This document shows, piece by piece, positions 1-8,627 of a stretch of 64,000 bases of DNA (within the stretch, counting starts at the first letter, position 1; each line of letters starts with the position of its first letter). The stretch is from assembly GCA_949291125.1 (NCBI GenBank), contig CASEUJ010000040.1:1-64000 (forward strand). Direction: 5' to 3'. This DNA is from an uncultured Ruminococcus sp. (GTDB lineage: Bacteria; Bacillota; Clostridia; Oscillospirales; Ruminococcaceae). Both the position numbers and the translations under genes were made by a program. Below the pieces are notes generated by a model. The model was not told the DNA's origin. It was given only the letters and a program-made list of their open reading frames with translations, and ran no database searches.

Positions 1-341
1 ATGAAGACAAAAGAAGAATTGATGCCCGAATGCCCGGTTGCAATCACAGTGCATCTGATCGGAAACAAATGGAAGCTTTTGATTATACGAAATCTGCTCA
101 TGCGTCCTTGGCGATTTAACGAACTGCGAAAAACTTAGATGAAATCAGTCAAAAAGTATTGACGGACTGCCTGCGTTCTATGGAAGAAGATGGAATCATT
201 ACACGCACGGTTTATCCGGAAGTTCCCCCCAGAGTGGAATATGCTTTATCTGCGCTTGGGGAATCCATGCGTCCCATCCTCGATTCGATGCAAGTATGGG
301 GAGAACACTACCAAGCGCGAAAGAAAGCGAATCATACGTAA
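1..341 (+). pseudogene. HxlR-type winged-helix regulator, frameshifted
   Basis: From the ATG at position 1 the frame reads like the start of an HxlR-family regulator (a CPV motif, then GNKWKLLIIRNLL), a DNA-binding winged helix usually near 105-110 residues. It hits TAG at 136-138. The rest of the domain ([14 protein letters not shown], then [18 protein letters not shown]) continues in another frame to a stop ending at 341. Adding one A to the five-A run near 129-133 restores one open frame of normal length. This is therefore a one-base deletion: a real pseudogene, a sequencing or assembly error, or less likely slippage. The gene lies at the window edge, so its upstream context is unknown. 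Confidence 0.75.
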
Positions 342-461
342 GCCAAAGCATCGATATTCTCCCTGCACAAAATCATTCCCAAGCCTATTTGCGCCTCTTT
401 GCTTCGGGCATGATGTAGAAAAATCTCATCAAATGTCACATTTTTTCTCATACCATTTCTA

Positions 462-490
462 TTGTCAAACAACTGAAAAGGTGCTATACT
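462..490 (+). promoter_or_regulatory. Sigma-A-type promoter of the ThrE-family exporter
   Basis: TTGTCA at 462-467 and TATACT at 485-490 are separated by exactly 17 bases. It lies about 165 bases before the exporter start, leaving a long leader. Confidence 0.7.
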
Positions 491-656
491 TAAAGATAGG
501 ACAATACTGCACAAAGATCGTGCATCTGATGTGTCCCAAAGGAAATGCCCGCAAGGTGGCACGTTAGCTTTTTATCAGATGAAATCATAGCAGTGCCGCC
601 TGTGGGAAAATTTCTGATTGAGTTACGGCATATGCCGCAAGGAGAGATGTGACAAT
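491..656 (+). other. Long structured leader of the exporter mRNA
   Basis: This 166-base leader has no convincing gene. CATCTGAT (523-530) pairs perfectly with ATCAGATG (574-581) and encloses smaller hairpins, such as TGCC/GGCA at 546-560. A competing CGTGC/GCACG pairing (519-523 with 559-563) is followed by a T-run at 569-573. Near the ribosome binding site is the palindrome CGGCATATGCCG. The exclusive pairings suggest conditional expression, but no known riboswitch class was recognised. Confidence 0.35.
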
Positions 657-1979
657 ATGAGTAAATTTCGAAAGCAACACATGACGATCGACTGGCATGA
701 AATTGTTGATCACGAGGGTGCGATCCCTGCCATAGATGCACCGCTTCCCGAAAAGGCAACCCTAGTAGGGCGTGTGGGTCTGATGCTGCTGGCATCTGGA
801 ACTGGTGCATGGCGTGTTCGCGCGTCCATGAACAAAATCTCGCGTGCCCTTGGGATCACTTGTCATGCAGATATCGGTCTTTTATCTATTGAATATACCT
901 GTGCAGAAGGCGGACAGACATATACCAATGCTTTTTCGCTCAACACTACCGGCGTAAATACCGATAAAATCTATTTATTAGAACGGTTTTCCGACGCATT
1001 TCACGAGCGTGCAAACAAAAATTCAGTAGAACATTTCCACAAAGTACTTGACAAGATTCAAGAGCGTAAGGGACACTATACTGCATGGAATCTAGGTCTT
1101 GCCGCCGCATCCGCATGCTGTGCATTTACATTCTTGCTTGGTGGTGGTCTGACCGAAATGATCTGCGCATTCTTTGGTGCAGGCGTGGGTAATTTTGTCC
1201 GAAAAAAATTATTAGAGCGTCATATTACGCTACTTGCAAATGTTGCGATCGGCGTTGCGGCGGCATGCAGTGTGTATGTCTTGTTAATCAAACTAGCAGA
1301 ATATGTCTTCGAACTTCCTGTCGTACACCAAGCCGGCTATATCTGTGCAATGCTCTTTATCATCCCTGGGTTTCCGCTGATCACAGGCGGATTTGACTTA
1401 TCAAAACTCGATCTTCGCTCCGGTCTGGAACGGATTACATATGCGCTTCTCATCATTGTCATGGCGACAATGACCGGCTGGCTATGTGCCATGGCATTCC
1501 GGTTTATGCCAGCAGAATTTGTCGAGCTAGAGATGAACCCACTGTTACATTTGGTATTGCGGCTTGCTGCAAGCCTGGTAGGCGTATACGGATTTTCTCT
1601 TATGTTCAACAGCCCTCGAAAAATGGCGTTTATCGCAGCGTTGATCGGCATGTTTGCCAATACGCTACGGTTGGAACTTGTGGATTTTTCTGTCCTACCA
1701 CCAAGTGTTTGCTCATTTATTGGTGCCTTTACCGCCGGACTTCTTGCGTCTGCGATCAAACCGCTTGTGGGATTCCCGCGTATCACCTTGACAGTTCCAT
1801 CCATTGTAATCATGGTTCCCGGCATGTATATGTACAAGGGCATTTACTTCACTGCGCTTGGGGACATCTCGCAAGGTGCGCTTTGGATCACTAATGCAAC
1901 GCTCATGGTACTGGCATTACCGCTTGGATTGATTTTTGCGCGGATTTTGACAGATAATAATTTCAGAAAAAGCAGCTAA
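657..1979 (+). CDS. Threonine/serine exporter (ThrE family), fused two-domain form
   Basis: A 440-residue membrane protein. The first about 130 residues form a cytoplasmic domain with LLASGTGAWRVRASMNKIS and a later LLSIEY, typical of the ThrE/DUF1212 family. About ten hydrophobic segments follow, made of the DUF1212 membrane half and a second ThrE_2/DUF3815-like half, as in the single-chain form. Related proteins export threonine and serine using the proton gradient. The start at 657 is chosen because AAGGAGAG lies ten bases upstream; an in-frame ATG at 618 lacks a site. The gene stands alone between its own promoter and a strong hairpin. The substrate is inferred from the family only. Confidence 0.8.
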   Translation: MSKFRKQHMTIDWHEIVDHEGAIPAIDAPLPEKATLVGRVGLMLLASGTGAWRVRASMNKISRALGITCHADIGLLSIEYTCAEGGQTYTNAFSLNTTGVNTDKIYLLERFSDAFHERANKNSVEHFHKVLDKIQERKGHYTAWNLGLAAASACCAFTFLLGGGLTEMICAFFGAGVGNFVRKKLLERHITLLANVAIGVAAACSVYVLLIKLAEYVFELPVVHQAGYICAMLFIIPGFPLITGGFDLSKLDLRSGLERITYALLIIVMATMTGWLCAMAFRFMPAEFVELEMNPLLHLVLRLAASLVGVYGFSLMFNSPRKMAFIAALIGMFANTLRLELVDFSVLPPSVCSFIGAFTAGLLASAIKPLVGFPRITLTVPSIVIMVPGMYMYKGIYFTALGDISQGALWITNATLMVLALPLGLIFARILTDNNFRKSS

Positions 1980-2006
1980 TTTTCCTTTTCTTTCTTACTC
2001 TCTATA

Positions 2007-2064
2007 AAACAGGCATTGTTTCAGTCCGAAATATCAGTGACTGAAACAATGCCTGTTTTTGTTT
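2007..2064. terminator. Bidirectional intrinsic terminator
   Basis: A near-perfect 19-bp stem (2007-2025 with 2040-2058) carries an A-run on one side and a T-run on the other. It can end both the exporter transcript and the convergent pyrimidine operon. Confidence 0.9.
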
Positions 2065-2082
2065 GATTTTTTCTAGCTATTC

Positions 2083-2508
2083 CTACATGGATGCCTTGTT
2101 TTTCCGATAACCGAGGTAACTTTCTAAAATCAGCGTTGCTGCCACGGCGTCGACCACTGCTTTACGTTTTTTACCCCGAGTATTAGTCACGTTCAGATAA
2201 TTGTGCGCCGAAACCGTCGTACAGCGCTCATCCCAAAGCACAACCGGAAGTCCTGTTTTCTCTTTGAGTCCATCGGCAAATTTCTGGCAAAGTTCTGCAC
2301 GTGCACCAATCGTACCATTCATATTTTTCGGATAACCAACGACAATCTCTTTGGCCCCATGTTCTTTTGCAGCGTCCGCCACTTTTTCCATGCATTTTTC
2401 AAAGTCTTTTTCTGCGATTACACCTGCCGGAGAAGCCATCCATTCGCTCTCTCCACAAACAGCAAGTCCGGTTCGTGCATCACCGAAATCCACTGCCAAG
2501 ATCACCAT
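2083..2508 (-). CDS. ruvX: RuvX/YqgF-family putative pre-16S rRNA nuclease
   Basis: A 141-residue RNase H-fold protein of usual size. It has the N-terminal VDFGDARTGLAV motif with the metal-binding Asp, then the DERCTT motif, and near the end DAVAATLILESYL. The family (YqgF, RuvX) is implicated in maturing the 5' end of 16S rRNA and was earlier called a Holliday junction resolvase. The start at 2508 has an AGGGGAG site eight bases upstream; a longer in-frame reading to 2592 overlaps pyrD and has no homologous residues. It is the last gene of the pyrimidine transcript, 16 bases after pyrD, probably only a passenger. Confidence 0.88.
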   Translation of the reverse strand: MVILAVDFGDARTGLAVCGESEWMASPAGVIAEKDFEKCMEKVADAAKEHGAKEIVVGYPKNMNGTIGARAELCQKFADGLKEKTGLPVVLWDERCTTVSAHNYLNVTNTRGKKRKAVVDAVAATLILESYLGYRKNKASM

Positions 2509-2524
2509 ATTCCGCACTCCCCTT

Positions 2525-3436
2525 TTACCAAAGCTCAACCGTGCCAATGATCTCACGAACATTTGCAATTCCATTCGAATCCAGCCACGCATTCATCTCT
2601 TCAATAATATGGAGCGGTGCATAGGGATCAGTAAAGATCGCCGCGCCGACTTGCACAGCACTTGCGCCTGCCATCATCATTTCAATGGCGTCTGTGCCGC
2701 TTGATACACCACCCATGCCGATAACCGGGATCTGCACAGCTTGTGCCACCTGATAGACCATTCGCACTGCAATCGGGAATACAGCAGGGCCAGACATACC
2801 GCCCATATTATTGCGCAGAACCGGTCGGCGATTTTCGATATTGATCCGCATGCCAAGAAGTGTGTTAATCAAGGACACCGCATCTGCACCGGCAGATTCC
2901 ACAGCTCTTGCAATCTCTGCAATATCTGTCACATTCGGCGAAAGCTTTACCACCAGAGGCTTAGTGGTCGCTTTGCGGACTGCACCTGTTACTTCCGCCG
3001 CACTCTCACAGTGTACACCAAAGGCTGCACCGCCATGCTTAACATTGGGGCATGAGATATTCAGTTCAATCATGTGCACATCTGTGGCATCCAATTTTGC
3101 CGCCACTTCCGCACACTCCTCTAACGTTGAACCGGCAATATTTGCAAGAATCACCGTGTTCTTTTGCATTAAATTCGGAAGTTCTTTTTCCAAAAACGTA
3201 TCAATCCCCGGATTCTGAAGTCCCACAGAATTCAACATGCCACCCGGCGTTTCCGCAATACGCGGAGAAGGATTTCCGGGACGCAGCGTGCCAGTTGTTC
3301 CCTTTGTTGCAATGCCGCCCAGCCGCGAAAGGTCAAACAGCTTTTCATATTCTCTTCCATAGCCAAACACGCCGGATGCCGGAATCATCGGATTTTTGAA
3401 TTCAACGCCCGCTACATTTACACTGAGATCTGCCAT
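2525..3436 (-). CDS. pyrD: Dihydroorotate dehydrogenase B, catalytic subunit
   Basis: A 303-residue TIM-barrel flavoprotein that oxidises dihydroorotate to orotate in UMP synthesis. The N-terminal NPMIPASGVFGYG stretch contacts FMN and substrate. The loop NISCPNVKHGG carries the active-site Cys typical of class 1 enzymes, and GMGGVSSGTDAIEM binds the FMN phosphate. The adjacent pyrK identifies it as the NAD-linked class 1B form. Start and pyrK stop share a base in TAATG, implying translational coupling. A TTG six bases upstream is not needed. Confidence 0.95.
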   Translation of the reverse strand: MADLSVNVAGVEFKNPMIPASGVFGYGREYEKLFDLSRLGGIATKGTTGTLRPGNPSPRIAETPGGMLNSVGLQNPGIDTFLEKELPNLMQKNTVILANIAGSTLEECAEVAAKLDATDVHMIELNISCPNVKHGGAAFGVHCESAAEVTGAVRKATTKPLVVKLSPNVTDIAEIARAVESAGADAVSLINTLLGMRINIENRRPVLRNNMGGMSGPAVFPIAVRMVYQVAQAVQIPVIGMGGVSSGTDAIEMMMAGASAVQVGAAIFTDPYAPLHIIEEMNAWLDSNGIANVREIIGTVELW

Positions 3437-4206
3437 TACCAAACAACCTCCTCTGCACGAAATACCGGACCATCCTTGCAGACGTGTCCCATGCGTTTTG
3501 CTCCATTTTGCTCTAGTTCACAGGCGCACACCAAACATGCACCAATGCCGCATCCCATGCGCTCTTCCATAGAAACTTCACATGCAATATCCGCTTCTTT
3601 TGCCACAGCTGCCACAAATTTCAGCATCGGTTTCGGGCCACATGCATAGACCATATCATAGTTGCCGGATGCCAGAAGTTCTTTTAGCGGCTCAGTTACC
3701 AAAGCATGTCGTCCGGCAGTGCCATCGTCAGTACAGAGAATCGTCGTCGCACCAGTCTTTCGAAAGTCCTCTTGCAGGGTTGCAATAGATGCAGTACGAA
3801 ATCCGCAGATTGCAGTTGCACGATGTCCATACACCTGCGCCAAAGACAACATCGGCGGATTCCCGATCCCACCGCCAACTAAGATCACACGACTGTTTTC
3901 AGGTAGGATCGTAAAACCATGCCCCAATGCGCCCAGCACATCCATTGTTGTACTCGGAGAAAGCTCAGAAAGTTCCCGTGTGCCCTCCCCTTTCACTTCA
4001 AACACAAGTGACAGAGTGCCATTTGTTTTATCGATTTCACAGATTGAAATTGGTCTGCGAAGTGTCTTTCCCGGCGGTAGAATGTGAACAAACTGTCCTG
4101 GAGCCGCTTCCGCCACGATCTCCGGGCAGGAAATCACAAACCGGTAAACATTCGCCGCCAGTGCCTCTTTTTTCAGAATCGGCGCAAAACATTGCGTATA
4201 TGCCAT
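3436..4206 (-). CDS. pyrK: Dihydroorotate dehydrogenase electron-transfer subunit
   Basis: A 256-residue FAD and 2Fe-2S protein that passes electrons from PyrD to NAD+. A ferredoxin-reductase FAD domain contains RRPISI, the NAD domain starts at VILVGGGIGNPPML, and YACGPKPML follows. The C-terminal cluster-binding cysteines lie in MGCGIGACLVCACEL and a later HVCKDGPVF. The start at 4206 (MAYTQCF) has GAAAGGGTG nine bases upstream; the longer frame to 4269 runs through a hairpin and is rejected. It follows carB by 85 bases and overlaps pyrD by one. Confidence 0.93.
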   Translation of the reverse strand: MAYTQCFAPILKKEALAANVYRFVISCPEIVAEAAPGQFVHILPPGKTLRRPISICEIDKTNGTLSLVFEVKGEGTRELSELSPSTTMDVLGALGHGFTILPENSRVILVGGGIGNPPMLSLAQVYGHRATAICGFRTASIATLQEDFRKTGATTILCTDDGTAGRHALVTEPLKELLASGNYDMVYACGPKPMLKFVAAVAKEADIACEVSMEERMGCGIGACLVCACELEQNGAKRMGHVCKDGPVFRAEEVVW

Positions 4207-4234
4207 ATCGATCACCCTTTCTTTCATAGAAAAT

Positions 4235-4259
4235 GCGAGCGGGAAACTTCCCCGCCCGC
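4235..4259 (-). other. Hairpin in the carB-pyrK gap
   Basis: On the minus strand a 9-bp GC-rich stem, with one G-U pair and a seven-base loop, pairs 4251-4259 with 4235-4243. A short ATTTTCT tract follows. It resembles a weak terminator or an RNA processing or stabilising hairpin inside the operon. Confidence 0.5.
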
Positions 4260-4291
4260 AGCTTTTCATCGTATTTTCAGTTTGATATAGG

Positions 4292-7200
4292 TCAAATTTT
4301 AGTAATATCGACCATTTCTACATCGTCAATACTTCTGCCGGATTCCAACACATTTGCCAGTGCAGAAGCTGTATCAATGGCCGTCAGGCAACAAATCGAG
4401 CGTTCTACCGACTTACGGCGCATTTTTACGCTATCTCTTGCAGGCAGACGCCCCTTTGCAGAGGTCGAGATCATATAGTGGATCTTACCACTCTCCAAGA
4501 GGGTGATCGTATTTGGCTCGCCGTCTGAGATCTTTTTCACCAGATTGGTGGCGATCATATTATGGTTCAGAACTGCTGCCGTACCAGCCGTACCATACAG
4601 TTCAAATCCCATGCGTGCAAACTTGTCAGCAATGCCAATGATCTCCTGCTTATCTGTATCCCGCACTGAAATTAACACGCCGCCCTCTTTTTTCAGATCA
4701 TAGCCGGCTGCGATCAAACCCTTAAGCAGAGCATCCTCCAAGTTTGTAGCAATACCAAGGCATTCACCAGTGGACTTCATTTCTGGTCCCAGCATCGTAT
4801 CCACATCCTGGAGCTTTTCAAAACTGAATACCGGCACTTTGACCGCAACATATTTTCCCTTCGGATACAGCCCCGGCTTGTATCCCAGGCTCTCGAGCGT
4901 TTCCCCGAGCATGATCTTCGTCGCCAAATCTACCATCGGTACACCGGTGACTTTACTAATATACGGCACAGTTCTGGACGAACGCGGGTTCACCTCGATC
5001 ACATAGACTTCATTATTATACACCACATACTGGATGTTGATCAGTCCTACGGCGTGAAGTTCCTTGGCAAGAAGACCTGTGTAACGCACGATCGTTTCAG
5101 TCACAGACTCACTGAGGTTTTGTGCCGGATAGATCGAAATCGAGTCGCCGGAATGCACACCGGCACGTTCCACATGTTCCATAATGCCCGGGATCAGATA
5201 GTTTTCGCCATCGCAGATCGCATCCACTTCTACTTCTGTACCCATCATATACTTGTCGATCAGAACCGGATTCTCGATCATATGGCTGGTAATGATCGCC
5301 ATGTATTCCATGATATCCTTATCCGAATGTGCAATAATCATATTCTGACCGCCGAGGACATAGGACGGACGCATCAGAACCGGATATCCCAGATCATTCG
5401 CCGCCTTCAGCGCCTCTTCTGTGGTCATAACCGTTTCGCCGGACGGACGCGGAATACCGCAGCGTCCTAAAAGTTCGTCAAAGCGTTCGCGATCCTCTGC
5501 TGCGTCAATATCATCTGCGGATGTTCCCAAGATATTCACGCCCATATCCGCAAGATATCTTGTCAGCTTAATTGCCGTCTGACCGCCAAACTGTACCACA
5601 ACACCATAGGGCTTTTCTGTGTTGATGATATTTGCCACGTCTTCTTGCGTGAGTGGATCGAAGTACAAGCGATCGCCAGTGTCAAAATCGGTCGAAACCG
5701 TTTCGGGGTTGTTGTTGCAGATGATTGCTTCACAGCCCATCTCCTTCAGCGTCCAGACACAGTGTACCGAGCAATAATCGAATTCAATCCCCTGGCCAAT
5801 ACGGATCGGGCCGGAACCGAATACGATCACCTTCTTCTTACCGCTGTTCTGTCGTTCAATGAATTCTTCCGCCTCATTTTCCTCGTCATAAGTAGAGTAG
5901 AAATACGGCGTTTCCGCCTTAAATTCACCTGCACAGGTATCAACCATCTTATATACCGCATGACGATGCATCGGACACTTCTGTCCAGAAATGCGTTCGA
6001 TTGTTGCATCAAGATAGCCATACTGTTTTGCCAACAAATACAGCTCTTTCGTCAGCGGCTGATCTGCCATTTCTCGTTCCAGTTCGATAAGGTTCATCAG
6101 CTTGTTCAGGAACCAACAATCTACCATAGTCATTTCATGAAGCTTTTCCACGGGCACGCCGCGCTTCATCGCTTCATAGAGCTGGAATGCGCGCTCATCA
6201 TCTACCACCTTGAGGTGTTCCATGATGTCCTCGAGCGACATCTGCTCATATTTTTTCATATTCATGGAATCGACACCCAGTTCTGTCGATCGTACCGCCT
6301 TCATGATCGCCTCTTCAAAAGAGATACCAATCGCCATAACTTCACCGGTGGCTTTCATCTGCGTGCCAAGTGTACGCTTTGCATAGACAAACTTATCGAA
6401 TGCCCACTTCGGATACTTCACAACTACATAGTCCAGCGCCGGCTCAAAGCAAGCGTAGGTCTTCCCGGTCACCTGATTGATGATCTCATCAAGCGTATAG
6501 CCAATGGCAATGCGTGCTGCAACCTTGGCAATCGGATATCCCGTCGCCTTAGAAGCAAGTGCCGATGAACGTGACACACGGGGATTGACCTCAATGACCG
6601 CATAGTCCATGCTGGTCGGATGAAGGGCAAACTGACAATTACAGCCACCCTCAACCTTCAGTTCGGAAATAATGTTGAGTGCTGCAGTACGTAGCATCTG
6701 ATATTCGCGGTCAGATAATGTAACTGCTGGAGCAATGACGATGCTATCTCCGGTATGTACTCCAACCGGGTCGAAATTTTCCATCGAGCAGACAGTGATC
6801 ACATTGCCCTTTCGGTCACGAATCACTTCAAATTCGATTTCCTTCCAGCCACTGATACACTTTTCAATGAGTACCTGCGTGATCGGAGAAAGACGCAAAC
6901 CATTCTTAGTGATGTCGCGAAGCATCTCTTCATTGTCCGCAATACCGCCGCCAGTGCCGCCCAAAGTAAATGCCGGGCGAACAATTACCGGATAACCGAT
7001 TTCTCCTGCAAAGTCCACGGCATCTTCAATCGTTTCCACGACCTTCGACGGAATACAGGGCTGACCGATTTTTTCCATAGTGTCCTTAAACGCCTGACGA
7101 TCCTCTGCCTTATGAATCGTCAGTGGATCTGCCCCCAATAGTTTTACGCCATTTTCTTCCAAAAAGCCTTCTTCTGCAAGCTGCATGGAAAGCGTTAGAC

Positions 7201-7483
7201 CAGTCTGACCGCCCATGGTGGAGAGCAGACTGTCCGGCTTTTCAATGCGAATGATGCGCTTTACGACCTCGAGGGTAAGCGGTTCAATGTACACCTTATC
7301 TGCCATCGCCTTATCGGTCATAATCGTTGCCGGATTGGAGTTGATCAGAACAACTTCAAGTCCTTCCTGTTTCAACGCACGGCATGCCTGTGTACCGGCA
7401 TAGTCGAATTCTGCGGCCTGTCCAATGATGATCGGACCAGAGCCAATCACAAGAACCTTATGAATATCTTCTCTCAATGGCAT
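4292..7483 (-). CDS. carB: Carbamoyl-phosphate synthase large subunit
   Basis: A full-length 1063-residue protein that makes carbamoyl phosphate from bicarbonate, ammonia and two ATP. Two homologous halves are visible: the first begins VLVIGSGPIIIGQAAEFDYAG, the second near residue 550 with VIVFGSGPIRIGQGIEFDY. Each has an ATP-grasp core (RPAFTLGGTGGG, then RPSYVLGGQNM). An MGS-like regulatory domain makes up the last about 130 residues. The start at 7483 overlaps the end of carA by ten bases and has GGAGAAGAG upstream. In this operon it supplies pyrimidine synthesis. Several large reading frames on the opposite strand are shadows. Confidence 0.97.
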   Translation of the reverse strand: MPLREDIHKVLVIGSGPIIIGQAAEFDYAGTQACRALKQEGLEVVLINSNPATIMTDKAMADKVYIEPLTLEVVKRIIRIEKPDSLLSTMGGQTGLTLSMQLAEEGFLEENGVKLLGADPLTIHKAEDRQAFKDTMEKIGQPCIPSKVVETIEDAVDFAGEIGYPVIVRPAFTLGGTGGGIADNEEMLRDITKNGLRLSPITQVLIEKCISGWKEIEFEVIRDRKGNVITVCSMENFDPVGVHTGDSIVIAPAVTLSDREYQMLRTAALNIISELKVEGGCNCQFALHPTSMDYAVIEVNPRVSRSSALASKATGYPIAKVAARIAIGYTLDEIINQVTGKTYACFEPALDYVVVKYPKWAFDKFVYAKRTLGTQMKATGEVMAIGISFEEAIMKAVRSTELGVDSMNMKKYEQMSLEDIMEHLKVVDDERAFQLYEAMKRGVPVEKLHEMTMVDCWFLNKLMNLIELEREMADQPLTKELYLLAKQYGYLDATIERISGQKCPMHRHAVYKMVDTCAGEFKAETPYFYSTYDEENEAEEFIERQNSGKKKVIVFGSGPIRIGQGIEFDYCSVHCVWTLKEMGCEAIICNNNPETVSTDFDTGDRLYFDPLTQEDVANIINTEKPYGVVVQFGGQTAIKLTRYLADMGVNILGTSADDIDAAEDRERFDELLGRCGIPRPSGETVMTTEEALKAANDLGYPVLMRPSYVLGGQNMIIAHSDKDIMEYMAIITSHMIENPVLIDKYMMGTEVEVDAICDGENYLIPGIMEHVERAGVHSGDSISIYPAQNLSESVTETIVRYTGLLAKELHAVGLINIQYVVYNNEVYVIEVNPRSSRTVPYISKVTGVPMVDLATKIMLGETLESLGYKPGLYPKGKYVAVKVPVFSFEKLQDVDTMLGPEMKSTGECLGIATNLEDALLKGLIAAGYDLKKEGGVLISVRDTDKQEIIGIADKFARMGFELYGTAGTAAVLNHNMIATNLVKKISDGEPNTITLLESGKIHYMISTSAKGRLPARDSVKMRRKSVERSICCLTAIDTASALANVLESGRSIDDVEMVDITKI

Positions 7484-8592
7484 AGCTTACTCTTCTCCTT
7501 TTCCATCACGCCTACAAATTCGTCGAACAAATACGCCGTATCCAACGGGCCGCCATGTGCCTCCGGGTGGAACTGTACTGTAAATGCGTTGATTTTATGA
7601 TAGCGGATGCCCTCACAGGTCTGATCATTGGCATTGATATGCGACACGCTGCCGATCGCCGGATCCAGGCTGTCGCCAATGACTGCATAGCCGTGGTTCT
7701 GACTGGTGACATAGGTGCGGTGACTTGCTAGATCAATTACCGGCTGGTTTGCACCGCGATGACCATATTTGAGCTTTTCTGTACGACATCCCTGAGAGAG
7801 CGCCAACAGCTGGTGTCCAAGGCAGATGCCAAAGATTGGGATGCCAAGCGATGCAATCTCACGAATATTCTGAATAACTTCCTGGTTTTCCATTGGATCT
7901 CCCGGTCCGTTCGAAAGCATAATGCCATCGGGTTTCAGCTCGGACAATTCCTTTGCTGTTGTTGTCGCCGGCAGAACAACGACCTCACATCCACGTGCCA
8001 CAAGTTCATTGCGAATGTTGCGCTTATATCCAAAGTCATACAATGCCACACGATATTTCGGGTTTGCATTGGAATACGCTCTCGGCTTTTTCCCGGTTAC
8101 GGTTGCAATCGCATCCTTAATCTGATATGCACGCACTTGTTCCAGCAATTCATCCACTCTGCCCTCGATATCTTCTGTGGTAATGACACCATTCATGACA
8201 CCAACTTCACGGATAATACGGGTCAGACGTCTGGTATCGATATTGTAGATGCCGACAATGTTCTGCTCCTTCAAAAATGTATCAATATCCCCTTCCATCC
8301 GGAAGTTCGAGGGCGTATTACACCACTCACGCACAATATAGCCACCGATATACGACTGTGCCGATTCGTTGTCCTCTTTGTTCACGCCATAGTTTCCGAT
8401 CAGCGGAAATGTCTGGGTGACAAGCTGACCATAATAACTCGGGTCAGTCAGCGTTTCCTGATACGCTGTCATACCCGTGGTAAATACGACTTCGCCAATC
8501 GCGGTTCCCTTTACTCCAAAATGCAGTCCTTCAAAAATGGTCCCGTCTGCCAAAAGCAGATGTGCCTTATCGCCACGTTCCAATAATGACAT
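7474..8592 (-). CDS. carA: Carbamoyl-phosphate synthase small (glutaminase) subunit
   Basis: A 372-residue class I glutamine amidotransferase that feeds ammonia to CarB. The N-terminal small-subunit domain has GTIFEG and TGMTAYQETLTDPSYYGQ. The glutaminase domain has the nucleophile Cys in FGICLGHQLLAL, and the catalytic His and Glu in VQFHPEAHGGP. The start at 8592 is preceded by AAAGGACTGG; the longer open frame to 8730 overlaps pyrF and lacks family residues. It is tightly linked to pyrF upstream and overlaps carB downstream. Confidence 0.96.
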   Translation of the reverse strand: MSLLERGDKAHLLLADGTIFEGLHFGVKGTAIGEVVFTTGMTAYQETLTDPSYYGQLVTQTFPLIGNYGVNKEDNESAQSYIGGYIVREWCNTPSNFRMEGDIDTFLKEQNIVGIYNIDTRRLTRIIREVGVMNGVITTEDIEGRVDELLEQVRAYQIKDAIATVTGKKPRAYSNANPKYRVALYDFGYKRNIRNELVARGCEVVVLPATTTAKELSELKPDGIMLSNGPGDPMENQEVIQNIREIASLGIPIFGICLGHQLLALSQGCRTEKLKYGHRGANQPVIDLASHRTYVTSQNHGYAVIGDSLDPAIGSVSHINANDQTCEGIRYHKINAFTVQFHPEAHGGPLDTAYLFDEFVGVMEKEKSKLCH

Positions 8593-8627
8593 GACACCAG
8601 TCCTTTCTCCAACTTCTTGATTTATTG

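Noticed and set aside
549-573. T-box-like sequence AAGGTGGCACG before the exporter gene
   Set aside because: It only partly matches the T-box core, and only about 60 bases lie between transcription start and this point, too few for the specifier stem.
5645-6568. 307-codon open frame on the plus strand within carB
   Set aside because: It is the complement of a confidently identified gene, with low-complexity His/Arg-rich translation and no homology motifs.
7759-8586. 275-codon plus-strand frame opposite carA
   Set aside because: Shadow of carA; no ribosome site or recognisable family.
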